From positions 1 to 64,000 of the forward strand of contig JAFGAC010000194.1 in assembly GCA_016933835.1 (NCBI GenBank): a stretch of 64,000 bases of DNA, written 5' to 3'. This document shows, piece after piece, positions 48,465 through 57,137 of the stretch. The number at the start of each line of letters is the position of its first letter. The stretch's first letter is position 1. Both the position numbers and the translations under genes were made by a program. The notes below the pieces were generated by a model that had not been told where the DNA came from, searched no databases, and saw only the letters and a program-made list of their open reading frames with translations. Source of the stretch: Clostridiales bacterium. GTDB taxonomy: Bacteria > Bacillota > Clostridia > Peptostreptococcales > Acidaminobacteraceae.

Positions 48465-48910
48465 TGTATAATGATAAAGTAATGGATCACTTTATGAATC
48501 CTAGAAATGTTGGTGTCATTGAGAACCCCAGTGGTGTTGGTGAAGTAGGAAATGTCTCGTGTGGTGACATTATGAAAATATACCTTTTGATTGACGATAA
48601 TGATGTTATAGTAGATATTAAATTTAAAACTTTTGGATGTGGAAGTGCGATTGCATCTTCAAGTATTGCTACAGTAATGATTAAGGGTAAAACAGTATCT
48701 GAAGCTCTTAAATTAACCAACAAAGATGTTTTAGATGAACTTGGAGGATTACCTGCTGTTAAGATTCATTGTTCAGTACTAGCTGAACAAGCTCTTAAAG
48801 CTGCAGTCCTTGATTATGCAAATAAAACAGGAAAACATTATCCTGAACTTGATGGATTTGAACCTGATGATGGACATGATGACCATGGTTTAGTACAAAT
48901 AGAATTTTAG
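48464..48910 (+). CDS. iscU: Fe-S cluster scaffold protein IscU/NifU-like
   Basis: Scaffold on which Fe-S clusters are built. The three ligand cysteines are present: VSCGD, FGCGSAIASSS and KIHCSVLAE. 148 residues, with a longer His/Asp-rich C-terminal tail (PDDGHDDHGLVQIEF) than E. coli IscU, as in other Clostridia. GGAGG precedes the ATG, which shares a base with the iscS stop codon. Confidence 0.95.
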   Translation: MYNDKVMDHFMNPRNVGVIENPSGVGEVGNVSCGDIMKIYLLIDDNDVIVDIKFKTFGCGSAIASSSIATVMIKGKTVSEALKLTNKDVLDELGGLPAVKIHCSVLAEQALKAAVLDYANKTGKHYPELDGFEPDDGHDDHGLVQIEF

Positions 48911-48931
48911 CCCTGTTTCAGGGCTTCTTTT
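48909..48931 (+). terminator. weak terminator/attenuator between iscU and mnmA
   Basis: AGCCCTG (48909-48915) pairs with CAGGGCT (48919-48925) with a 3-nt loop and a T-rich tail. The downstream mnmA has no clear promoter, so partial read-through is likely. Confidence 0.75.
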
Positions 48932-48944
48932 ATAGAGGTGAAAT

Positions 48945-50006
48945 ATGTTGGATAAAAATAAGGTAGTTGTTGCCATGAGTGGTGGAGTTGATTCTTCAGC
49001 TGTTGCTTGCATGTTGAAAGAAAAAGGCATGGAAGTTATCGGACTTCATATGAAAGTATGGGGAACAGTTGATGAAGAATCAGAAAGAGATTTTATATCT
49101 ATTTGTGAAAAACTTGAGATACCATATCATATTATTGACTTGAGTCAAAAATTTAAAAAGCATGTCATTGATTACTTTATTCTAGAGTATCAAAAAGGGA
49201 GAACGCCTAATCCATGTGTTGCGTGCAATAAATATATCAAGTTTGGTGCAATGTTAGAAGAAGCTTATAAATTGGGAGCTTTTTATTTAGCAACAGGCCA
49301 TTATGCTAAAATTGTATATGATGGAAAAGGTGAATATACTATTGAAAAAGCAAATTCAGAAAGTAAAGACCAGACATATATGTTTTATAATTTGACACAG
49401 GATATATTACAACATGTTCTGATGCCACTTGGAGAGATGAATTCTAAAGAAGATGTGAGAGAAATTGTATCATTGCTCGATTTAGAACTGCATAAGAAAA
49501 AAGATTCTCAGGAAATTTGTTTTATTCCAGATGATGATTATGTGAATTTTTTGAATCAACAGGGAATTATCAGTAAACCTGGGGATTTCATCGATAAAGA
49601 TGAGAAAATATTGGGTCGGCATGAGGGCATTATTAAATACACAATAGGTCAAAGAAAAGGTTTAGGTGTCACTTTTGGCAAACCAATGTACGTTATTGAT
49701 ATCAAGTCAAAAAAGAAGCAGGTAATTCTTGGAGATAATTCAGATTTGATGTCTGATACTTTGATTGTTAAAAAATATAATTTCATTTCAAATTCTTTTC
49801 TTAAATTAAATGAAATTTCTGCTAAAGCAAAAATAAGATATAGTGCGCATGAGGAATCTTGCATAATTCAGATACTGAATGAACATGAATTGCAAGTTGT
49901 TTTTGAAAATCCTCTTAGAGCAATAACACCTGGCCAATCAATCGTTTTTTATATTGATAGCAAAATGATAGGCGGAGGCATAATTGAAAAAACAGTACAC
50001 AATTAA
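48945..50006 (+). CDS. mnmA: tRNA-specific 2-thiouridylase
   Basis: Puts sulfur on wobble U34 of tRNA-Lys, -Glu and -Gln using sulfur relayed from the cysteine desulfurase. The PP-loop SGGVDSS, catalytic TPNPCVACN (about residue 91) and SQEICFIPD (about residue 187) are intact. 353 residues. It sits behind iscS-iscU, the usual sulfur-supply arrangement in Firmicutes. GAGGTG precedes the ATG. Confidence 0.96.
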   Translation: MLDKNKVVVAMSGGVDSSAVACMLKEKGMEVIGLHMKVWGTVDEESERDFISICEKLEIPYHIIDLSQKFKKHVIDYFILEYQKGRTPNPCVACNKYIKFGAMLEEAYKLGAFYLATGHYAKIVYDGKGEYTIEKANSESKDQTYMFYNLTQDILQHVLMPLGEMNSKEDVREIVSLLDLELHKKKDSQEICFIPDDDYVNFLNQQGIISKPGDFIDKDEKILGRHEGIIKYTIGQRKGLGVTFGKPMYVIDIKSKKKQVILGDNSDLMSDTLIVKKYNFISNSFLKLNEISAKAKIRYSAHEESCIIQILNEHELQVVFENPLRAITPGQSIVFYIDSKMIGGGIIEKTVHN

Positions 50007-50040
50007 TTGATTTTTTGTTATAATGAAAAAAATATATAAT

Positions 50041-50240
50041 ACTGCGTTGATAGAGCTAAGTAAATTGCCTTTGTTAAGAGAGAAAGATCTAGGCTGAAAA
50101 TCTTTCGTTGTGATTGAAGCTACTCTTGAGTACCGATCCTAATAAGATCGGCGTTGGTTGCGTTAAAGACCTTTTTTCCTCTAAAGAGACTGTCTGTTGG
50201 CAGTAAGTAGGGTGGTACCGCGGTAATTCGCCCCTATATA
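50041..50240 (+). promoter_or_regulatory. T-box riboswitch before alaS (tRNA-Ala)
   Basis: The conserved T-box AGGGTGGTACCGCGG is at 50209-50223. Stem I has AGTA (50059-50062), a lower helix AGAG (50052-50055) with CTCT (50123-50126), and a specifier GCT (50119-50121, Ala) followed by A. The TGGT bulge (50213-50216) fits discriminator A73 of tRNA-Ala. The 3' arm CGCCCCT (50229-50235) can form the antiterminator with AGGG. I see no terminator hairpin with a T-run before alaS. TATAAT sequences at 50019 and 50035 are candidate -10 boxes. Confidence 0.93.
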
Positions 50241-50286
50241 TTCGTTTATCTTTGGAGGTTTATTTATTTTAGGGAGGAAGTAGATT

Positions 50287-52920
50287 ATGAAAAATATGGG
50301 ATTGAATGAAATTAGAAGTGCGTTTTTAGAATTTTTTGAGTCAAAAGGTCATTTAGTGGAAAGTAGTTACTCACTGGTTCCACAGGATGATAAAAGTTTG
50401 CTGTTGGTTAATGCTGGTATGGCACCACTGAAAAATTATTTTACTGGTGCTGAGGTTCCTCCACAAAATAGAATGGCGACTTGTCAAAAATGCATAAGAA
50501 CGGGTGATATAGAGAACGTTGGTAAAACTGCGCGTCATGCAACTTTTTTCGAAATGCTCGGGAATTTTTCTTTCGGAGATTATTTTAAAAAAGAATCTCT
50601 TGAATGGGGTTGGGAATTTGTAACAGAAGTATTGGAAATTCCTGTTGATAAATTATGGGCGACTGTTTATCTAGAGGACGATGAAGCCTATGAGATTTGG
50701 AAAAATGATGTAAAGATTCCGGAGGATCGTATTATAAGACTGGGAAAAGCTGATAACTTTTGGGAAATTGGCAATGGACCATGCGGACCAAGCTCTGAAA
50801 TATATTTTGATCGTGGTGAACGCTTTGGTTGTGGAGATTCTGACCATAAACCAGGGTGTGAATGTGATCAATTTCTTGAATTCTGGAATCATGTATTTAC
50901 ACAATTCAATAAAAATGAAGATGGCACATATAAACCACTTGCAAAGAAAAATATTGACACAGGAATGGGTCTAGAGAGAATTGCTGCAATTATGCAAAAC
51001 GTTGATTCAATATTTGAAGTTGATACGATTAAACGTGTACTTGATAAAGTAGTTGAAATTTCAGGGCGACCTTATAATGACAATGTGAAAGATGATATTT
51101 CAATTCGTATCATTACAGATCATATCAGAGCTGTCACTTTTTTAGTAAGTGATGGTGTTTTGCCAAATAATGAAGGTAGAGGATATGTTCTAAGAAGGCT
51201 GCTGAGAAGAGCCGCTCGACATGGCAAACTATTAGGAATCAATGGACTTTTTTTAAGAGATATTGTCAACGTTGTCATTGAAGAATCTGGTGCAGCTTAT
51301 CCTAATCTTGTAGAAAAACAAGAATTTATTAAAAAGGTCATTTCTATTGAAGAAGAGCGATTTTATTTAACGATTGATCAAGGAATGGAAATTCTTAACG
51401 GTTATATTGAAATTTTCAGAAAGTCAGGAGTACTACCTGGACCTGAAGCTTTCAAATTATATGATACTTATGGTTTTCCTCTTGATTTGACAAGAGAAAT
51501 TCTTGAAGAAATCAACATGACGATAGATGAAGATAGTTTCAACGAAGAAATGGAAAAACAAAGAGACCGCGCACGACAAGCGAGAGAAAATGAAAGTGAA
51601 GTAGGTTGGGAAGAAGGGAAAGGAAGTATTTTAAGTGCTTTTGAACCTACTCAGTTTGTTGGATACAATCAATTGCATAGTGATGCAGTTTGTTTAGGAA
51701 TCATAAAAGATTTAAAATCAGTTGAAAATGCAACTATTGGTGATGAAGTTGAAATTTTCTTTGATAAGACACCTTTTTATGCTGAATCAGGTGGTCAAGT
51801 CGGCGACAAAGGTGTTGTCTGTAACGATGAATCTGAAATTCATATACTTGATTGTACTAAATCCAAAAATGGTGTCTTTCTTCACAAAGGAATTATCAAA
51901 AAAGGAACTATTCAGGTGAATCAATCGTATTCATTATCAGTCAATGCAAATTTACGATCAGATACAGCAAAAAATCACACAACAACACATTTGCTGCATA
52001 AAGCCCTAAGAATGGTTTTAGGGGAGCATGTAGAGCAAGCAGGATCGTTTGTAGATTCAAAACGATTGAGATTTGACTTCACCCATTTCAATGCTTTGTC
52101 ACATGAAGAATTAAAAAAGGTTGAAACCATTGTAAATAAAGAAATATTGAATGCACTACCTGTGGATGTTTCGATTTCAAGTTTAGATGATGCAAAGTCT
52201 ATGGGTGCCACAGCTTTGTTCAATGAAAAATACGGCAAAGAAGTGCGCGTTGTTAAAATTGGTGATTTCTCTATGGAACTTTGTGGGGGAACACATTTGA
52301 CTAATTCTTCTCAGGCTGGTTTGTTTAAAATAATTTCTGAAGGAGGCGTAGCAGCGGGTGTCAGAAGAATTGAAGCGCTAACTGGACTTAACGCACTTAA
52401 TTATTTCGAAAATATGGAAGAAACACTTAACAAAGTGCTGGAGATCATAAAATCAAATAAAGAAGATATTGTCAGTAAATCATCATCAATTGTAGAAGAT
52501 ATGAGAAAAATGATGAAAGAAAATGAAATTTTAAAATCCAAGATTGCATCTAGCAATATTGATGAAGTCAAGGATAAGAGTATTGTGCTTGACGGCATTA
52601 CAATAGTCAAATATGGTTATAAAAATGCAGATTCAAATATTATAAGAGAAATAGCTGATAGAATTAAAGATCAACTGAATGAATATTTGATTGTTCTAGC
52701 TTCTACGATAGATGATAAAGTTATTTTTGTTACAATGGCATCGGAAGGCGCAATAAAAAAAGGTCTTCATGCTGGTAATATAATCCGTGAAGTAGCGAAA
52801 ATTGCTGGAGGCAACGGGGGTGGAAGACCTAACATGGCACAAGCCGGCGGGAACGATCCTGAAAAAATGGAATTTGCCCTTGATAATGTTGAACAAATTG
52901 CTAAAAGTATGCTTAAATAA
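50287..52920 (+). CDS. alaS: alanyl-tRNA synthetase
   Basis: Class II synthetase charging tRNA-Ala, 877 residues. Order of domains: catalytic core (about 1-240) with FLEFFESKGH and RTGDIENVGKTARHATFFEMLGNFS-type signatures, tRNA-recognition domain (about 250-460), editing domain with zinc ligands in TTHLLHKALR and ELCGGTHLTNSSQAG (about 560-680), and a C-terminal DHHA1-type domain ending with GGNGGGRPNMAQAGGNDPEK. All editing residues look intact. AGGGAGG lies about 10 nt before the ATG. Expression is controlled by the T-box. Confidence 0.97.
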   Translation: MKNMGLNEIRSAFLEFFESKGHLVESSYSLVPQDDKSLLLVNAGMAPLKNYFTGAEVPPQNRMATCQKCIRTGDIENVGKTARHATFFEMLGNFSFGDYFKKESLEWGWEFVTEVLEIPVDKLWATVYLEDDEAYEIWKNDVKIPEDRIIRLGKADNFWEIGNGPCGPSSEIYFDRGERFGCGDSDHKPGCECDQFLEFWNHVFTQFNKNEDGTYKPLAKKNIDTGMGLERIAAIMQNVDSIFEVDTIKRVLDKVVEISGRPYNDNVKDDISIRIITDHIRAVTFLVSDGVLPNNEGRGYVLRRLLRRAARHGKLLGINGLFLRDIVNVVIEESGAAYPNLVEKQEFIKKVISIEEERFYLTIDQGMEILNGYIEIFRKSGVLPGPEAFKLYDTYGFPLDLTREILEEINMTIDEDSFNEEMEKQRDRARQARENESEVGWEEGKGSILSAFEPTQFVGYNQLHSDAVCLGIIKDLKSVENATIGDEVEIFFDKTPFYAESGGQVGDKGVVCNDESEIHILDCTKSKNGVFLHKGIIKKGTIQVNQSYSLSVNANLRSDTAKNHTTTHLLHKALRMVLGEHVEQAGSFVDSKRLRFDFTHFNALSHEELKKVETIVNKEILNALPVDVSISSLDDAKSMGATALFNEKYGKEVRVVKIGDFSMELCGGTHLTNSSQAGLFKIISEGGVAAGVRRIEALTGLNALNYFENMEETLNKVLEIIKSNKEDIVSKSSSIVEDMRKMMKENEILKSKIASSNIDEVKDKSIVLDGITIVKYGYKNADSNIIREIADRIKDQLNEYLIVLASTIDDKVIFVTMASEGAIKKGLHAGNIIREVAKIAGGNGGGRPNMAQAGGNDPEKMEFALDNVEQIAKSMLK

Positions 52921-52962
52921 GATCAAAAGGGTATATACTTATTATAACTCGGGGGTGAAATT

Positions 52963-53214
52963 ATGAATAATCATGAAACTACAAGTTTTGATTTCGATTT
53001 TAGTAATGTTGAAGAGATAAAAAAAATATTATTGACAGTTTACAATGCACTATCTGCTAAAGGTTATGACCCTGTAAGTCAAATGACGGGTTATCTTATT
53101 TCAGGTGATCCTACTTATATTACTAGCCATCAGGATGCAAGAAAATTGATAAGAGAAGTAGATCGCGATGAAATAATCAATGAATTGATAAAATCATATA
53201 TTGAAAAGGAATAA
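52963..53214 (+). CDS. ireB: IreB family regulatory phosphoprotein (UPF0297)
   Basis: An 83-residue protein of the IreB/UPF0297 family: FDFSNVEEIKKILLTVYNAL, KGYDPVSQMTGYLISGDPTY and a C-terminal ARKLIREVDRDEIINELI. In Enterococcus it is a phosphorylated negative regulator of cephalosporin resistance downstream of the Ser/Thr kinase IreK. Its usual place between alaS and ruvX is kept except for one inserted gene. GGGGGTG precedes the ATG. Confidence 0.93.
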   Translation: MNNHETTSFDFDFSNVEEIKKILLTVYNALSAKGYDPVSQMTGYLISGDPTYITSHQDARKLIREVDRDEIINELIKSYIEKE

Positions 53215-53216
53215 TG

Positions 53217-54170
53217 ATGTTTAATAAATACAATGATTTGTTAGGTAAAAATATATCCAGGTTGTGTTACGGTACGCTTACAATTGGGCCCTTACAGAGA
53301 GGATTTGATTCCTCTTATGGGGCTTCTTTGCTGAAGAAAGCTTTTGATCTTGGCATTAATTTTTATGATACTGCAGAAATTTATGATAACTATGACCATA
53401 TAAAAAAGTTTTTACAAATGGATATCAATAGAGAAAATGTCATCATTTCGACAAAATCATATGCTTATGATGAAGCGACCGCAAAAGCGAGCTTGACAAA
53501 AGCCTTAGAAGAAATGGAAACAGATTATATTGATATGTTTTTGTTGCATGAACAAGAATCATCACATACACTAAGAGGGCATTATGAAGCCATTGAGTAT
53601 TTTCTTAAAGCAAAAGAAAAAGGATTGATAAGAGCTTTTGGAATTTCTACGCATAATTTGGAAGCTTTGGAAGCAGTATTGAAAGTAGATTATATCGATG
53701 TTGTACATGCAATTGTAAATCAAAAAGGTTTTGGAATTGTAGATGGCAGCATTGAAGAAATGTTGGATTTATTAATAAAATTAAAAGAAAAGAATATATT
53801 TATTTATGGCATGAAGCCACTTGGCGGTGGCCATCTGATAAACAGTTACAAAGAATCCATGGATTTTGTATTAAATATTGATGAGCTTGATTCAATTGCC
53901 ATTGGGATGCAATCTGAAAGTGAAATAAAAGCAAATGTTCTTTATGCAAGCGGAAGGGTAGTTCCTTCTGAAGTATTTGAGGATATTGAATCAATTGATC
54001 GAAAATTATTAATTCATGATTGGTGCATAGGGTGCGGCAAATGTGTTGAGAGATGCCAACAACATGCATTAAAACTTGTAAATGAAAAGGCGACTGTTGA
54101 TCAGAGTAAATGCGTTATGTGTGGCTATTGTGCTGCTACTTGCCCTGAATTATGTATTAAGGTGATTTAA
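53217..54170 (+). CDS. aldo/keto reductase with C-terminal 2x[4Fe-4S] ferredoxin domain
   Basis: A TIM-barrel reductase (about 1-255) with the catalytic tetrad seen in FYDTAEIYDNY (Asp, Tyr), STKSY (Lys) and FLLHEQ (His). It is followed by a ferredoxin-like domain (about 265-317) with two cluster motifs, CIGCGKCVERC and CVMCGYCAATC. Such fusions are common in anaerobes, where the electron donor could be ferredoxin as well as NAD(P)H; the substrate is unknown. The ATG at 53217 is 6 nt after AAAGGA; the ATG at 53214 is in the ireB stop. It is inserted between ireB and ruvX and shares a base with the ruvX start. Confidence 0.87.
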   Translation: MFNKYNDLLGKNISRLCYGTLTIGPLQRGFDSSYGASLLKKAFDLGINFYDTAEIYDNYDHIKKFLQMDINRENVIISTKSYAYDEATAKASLTKALEEMETDYIDMFLLHEQESSHTLRGHYEAIEYFLKAKEKGLIRAFGISTHNLEALEAVLKVDYIDVVHAIVNQKGFGIVDGSIEEMLDLLIKLKEKNIFIYGMKPLGGGHLINSYKESMDFVLNIDELDSIAIGMQSESEIKANVLYASGRVVPSEVFEDIESIDRKLLIHDWCIGCGKCVERCQQHALKLVNEKATVDQSKCVMCGYCAATCPELCIKVI

Positions 54171-54616
54171 TGAGTAGAATTATGGGGTTGGATGTTGGTG
54201 ATAGAACTATTGGAATTGCAATTTCTGATGAAAACAAAAGAATAGCATTGCCATATGAAAATTATTTCAGAACAAGCAATAAAAATGATGTCAATTATAT
54301 ACTTGAATTGTGCGTTGAAAAAAATGTGGTAACAATTGTATCAGGGTTACCTTATAATATGAATGGTACATTGGGACCTCAGGCTGAAAAAACTAAAAAT
54401 TTTTTAAAATTATTAGAAAAAAAGTTCAAGTATAGTGATAGAATAGAATCAACAATAAATATTATTTTATGGGATGAAAGATTGACTTCCATGGCTGCGG
54501 AAAAAGTTATGATTGCTGCCAATCTTTCACGAGAAAAAAGAAAAAAAAACATTGATAAAATTGCAGGCACATTTATTTTACAAGGGTATTTAGACTATTA
54601 TAATGGAGGAATGTAA
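54170..54616 (+). CDS. ruvX: RuvX (YqgF-family) putative pre-16S rRNA nuclease / Holliday junction resolvase-like
   Basis: A 148-residue RNase H-fold protein. The acidic residues are in MGLDVGDRTIGIAISDE and in WDERLTSMAAEK. The family is proposed to process pre-16S rRNA ends. Standard length. It overlaps the aldo/keto reductase stop codon by one base and its 3' end contains the ribosome site of the next gene. Confidence 0.93.
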   Translation: MSRIMGLDVGDRTIGIAISDENKRIALPYENYFRTSNKNDVNYILELCVEKNVVTIVSGLPYNMNGTLGPQAEKTKNFLKLLEKKFKYSDRIESTINIILWDERLTSMAAEKVMIAANLSREKRKKNIDKIAGTFILQGYLDYYNGGM

Positions 54617-54617
54617 A

Positions 54618-54911
54618 ATGTCACATGAACACAATCACGACCATCACAATCACGATCACGAAGATGAGGATCAATTCATCAATTTGACTGATGAAGAAGG
54701 CAATGTAGAGGAATTTGAAATAGTTATGTCATTTGAGCATGAAGGAATTGAATTTGCAGTTTTGTATCCAGTGGATGAATCAACTGGTGATGAAGCCTTA
54801 ATTTTTAAAATTGTCGAAAAAGAAGATGAAACACTCTTTGAAAATTTGACTGAAGAAGAATTTGAAATTGCTGCAAAGGTTTACGAAGAACTTGTTAATG
54901 AAAATGAATAG
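54618..54911 (+). CDS. DUF1292 (YrzB-like) protein with His-rich N-terminus
   Basis: A 97-residue acidic protein. Residues about 3-15 are almost all His with Asp/Asn/Glu (HEHNHDHHNHDHE), a likely metal-binding tail, followed by the DUF1292 domain (FINLTDEEGNVEEFEIVMSFEHEGIEFAVLYP). Its place in the ireB-ruvX-yrzB unit is conserved in Firmicutes. The function is unknown. The ATG at 54618 is 7 nt after GGAGGA; the ATG at 54603 lies inside ruvX. fur follows 74 nt later. Confidence 0.87.
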   Translation: MSHEHNHDHHNHDHEDEDQFINLTDEEGNVEEFEIVMSFEHEGIEFAVLYPVDESTGDEALIFKIVEKEDETLFENLTEEEFEIAAKVYEELVNENE

Positions 54912-54921
54912 CATTTACAAC

Positions 54922-54950
54922 TTGTATTAAATACATCAAAGTGTTAAAAT
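54922..54950 (+). promoter_or_regulatory. fur promoter with an embedded inverted repeat
   Basis: TTGTAT (54922-54927) and TAAAAT (54945-54950), 17-bp spacer, with an upstream TG (54942-54943) for an extended -10. TGTATT-A-AATACA (54923-54935), a perfect 6-1-6 inverted repeat, overlaps the -35 and spacer, a good place for an autoregulatory operator. Confidence 0.6.
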
Positions 54951-54985
54951 ATATTAAGAGATCATTAAGATTTAGGAGATATATT

Positions 54986-55423
54986 ATGAACGATGTATAT
55001 ACAAGTATATTGCAAAAAGTAAAGATAAAAGGCTATAAATTAACGCCGCAGAGAAAAGCTGTTATCGATACTATTTTAAAAAATGATCATCGTCATTTAA
55101 ATACTGAAGAAATTTATGAAATTGTTAAAGAACTGTATCCAAACATTGGTTTGGCAACTGTTTATAGAACTTTAATAGTATTAGATGAACTGGATGTTAT
55201 TACTAAGATGAATTTTGATGATGGTTGTATTCGATATGAAATGAATTCAGAAACTCATCAGCATCATCATTTAATTTGTAGAAATTGTGGCAATGTGATT
55301 GAAGTAATGGAAGATTTACTGGATGATTTAGAGAAAACTGTTGAAAAAAAATATCAGTTTAAAATTATCGATCACAACTTGAAAATTTATGGATTATGTA
55401 AAAATTGTTTAGATAGCCAGTAA
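54986..55423 (+). CDS. fur: Fur-family metal-responsive regulator
   Basis: A 145-residue repressor: winged helix (about 1-80, KGYKLTPQRKAVIDTIL, IGLATVYRTLIVLDEL) and a dimerisation/metal domain (about 85-145) with HQHHHLICRNCG and CKNCL. The two CxxC pairs form the structural zinc site; the histidines fit the regulatory metal site. Fur, Zur and PerR cannot be separated by eye with confidence; iron-type Fur is the default. The ATG at 54986 follows TTAGGAG by 7 nt. A terminator follows the gene. Confidence 0.9.
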   Translation: MNDVYTSILQKVKIKGYKLTPQRKAVIDTILKNDHRHLNTEEIYEIVKELYPNIGLATVYRTLIVLDELDVITKMNFDDGCIRYEMNSETHQHHHLICRNCGNVIEVMEDLLDDLEKTVEKKYQFKIIDHNLKIYGLCKNCLDSQ

Positions 55424-55448
55424 ATTTAATTTACTGGTCTATTTTTTG
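55416..55448 (+). terminator. Rho-independent terminator after fur
   Basis: CCAGTAAA (55417-55424) pairs with TTTACTGG (55430-55437) with a 5-nt loop, then TCTATTTTTT. Confidence 0.85.
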
Positions 55449-55465
55449 GAATTAGGAGAGTAGAA

Positions 55466-57133
55466 ATGGATAAAAAAGAAATGAAGTTAAAAATCATTCC
55501 ACTAGGTGGAATGAACGAAATCGGGAAAAATATGACTGTATTTGAATATGGTGACGATATTCTTATTGTAGACACAGGTCTTAAATTTCCTGAAGAAGAA
55601 ATGCTAGGAATAGATATAGTTATTCCCGATATTGCATATCTTGAAAAAAACAGCGCTAAAATCAAAGGAATCGTCTATACACATGGTCATGAAGATCATA
55701 TAGGTGCTATACCTTATGTACTGAAAAAGATTGATATTCCTATGTATGGCACTAAATTAACGCTTGGATTAATTGCCAACAAACTAAAAGAACATAAAGA
55801 CATTGTCAATCCTCAATTGATATATAAAAATCCTGGAGATGTATTCAAACTGGGAGTTTTTGAAATTGAAATGATTCATGTAAGCCATAGTATTCCCGAT
55901 GCGGTTGCCTTGGCAATACGTACACCTGAAGGAATGGTTATTCACACGGGAGATTTTAAAATTGATTATACACCGATTGACGGGAAGGTAATTGATTTGG
56001 CGAGATTTGCTCAATTGGGTCATGAAGGTGTCTTGCTTTTGATGGGCGAGTCCACAAATGTCGAACGTGAAGGACATACAATGAGTGAGAGCACAGTGGG
56101 CAGTGCTTTTGAGCAAATTTTCCGACACGCAAAAGGGAGAATAGTAGTAGCTTCTTTTTCATCTAATGTTCATAGAATACAGCAGATTATTAATGCAGCT
56201 GTGTTGGAAAATAGAAAAGTAGCTATTTCAGGCAGAAGCATGCATAATGTATCAAGTGTTGCAATTGAACTAGGGTATTTAAAACTCCCTAAAGGCACTA
56301 TGATTGATGTGGAAGATATTGATAGATATCCAGACAATGAAGTTGTGTTAATCACTACCGGTTCTCAAGGAGAGCCAATGTCCGCTTTGACAAGAATGGC
56401 AAATAAAGATCATAGACTAGTTGAAATAAGAGCAAATGATACGATAGTACTTTCTTCATCACCAATTCCTGGAAATGAAAAAAGTGTTAAAAATGTTATC
56501 AATCGATTGTTAGAAACTGGAGCACAGGTTATTTATGAATCTTTAGCGGATGTGCATGTTTCGGGTCATGCTTGCAAAGAAGAATTGAAATTGATTCATA
56601 CATTAGTTAAGCCACAATATTTTATACCTATTCATGGAGAATATTCACATTTGAAACATCATGCAGAACTTGCAGAGACATTGGGATTGAATAGTCAAAA
56701 TATATTTATTTTAGAAAATGGCGATACAATGGAATTTGCAGATAAAGTAGCAACAAAGGGAAAGAAAGTATCTTCAGGAATTGTTCTTATTGATGGTCTT
56801 GGTATTGGAGATGTTGGGAATATAGTTCTTAGAGATCGTAGAATACTGTCAGAAGATGGTTTGATTATAGTTGTTTTGGCACTTGATCGAACAACTGGAC
56901 AATTGAAATCAGGACCAGATATTATTTCTAGAGGTTTTGTATATGTAAGAGAATCTGAAGATTTAATGATAAATTCAAAAATAGTGGTTACAAATGCTAT
57001 AAATAAATGTTCAGACAAAAATGTCAGAGAATGGTCAAGCATTAAAAATTCCATGAGAGATTCTTTGAGAGATTATATTTATTCTCAAACTAAAAGAAGA
57101 CCAATGATTTTACCGATTATCATGGAGGTTTAA
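55466..57133 (+). CDS. rnjA: ribonuclease J
   Basis: 5'-3' exoribonuclease and endonuclease of the metallo-beta-lactamase/beta-CASP class, central to mRNA turnover in Firmicutes. The zinc motif is YTHGHEDHIGAIPY (about residues 72-85), with HTGDFKIDYTP, GESTNVEREGHT and the beta-CASP FSSNVHRIQQI; IPIHGEYSHL is a late motif. 555 residues. It is placed downstream of fur with AGGAGAG upstream. ylbF follows after 4 nt. Confidence 0.95.
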   Translation: MDKKEMKLKIIPLGGMNEIGKNMTVFEYGDDILIVDTGLKFPEEEMLGIDIVIPDIAYLEKNSAKIKGIVYTHGHEDHIGAIPYVLKKIDIPMYGTKLTLGLIANKLKEHKDIVNPQLIYKNPGDVFKLGVFEIEMIHVSHSIPDAVALAIRTPEGMVIHTGDFKIDYTPIDGKVIDLARFAQLGHEGVLLLMGESTNVEREGHTMSESTVGSAFEQIFRHAKGRIVVASFSSNVHRIQQIINAAVLENRKVAISGRSMHNVSSVAIELGYLKLPKGTMIDVEDIDRYPDNEVVLITTGSQGEPMSALTRMANKDHRLVEIRANDTIVLSSSPIPGNEKSVKNVINRLLETGAQVIYESLADVHVSGHACKEELKLIHTLVKPQYFIPIHGEYSHLKHHAELAETLGLNSQNIFILENGDTMEFADKVATKGKKVSSGIVLIDGLGIGDVGNIVLRDRRILSEDGLIIVVLALDRTTGQLKSGPDIISRGFVYVRESEDLMINSKIVVTNAINKCSDKNVREWSSIKNSMRDSLRDYIYSQTKRRPMILPIIMEV

Positions 57134-57137
57134 TAAG

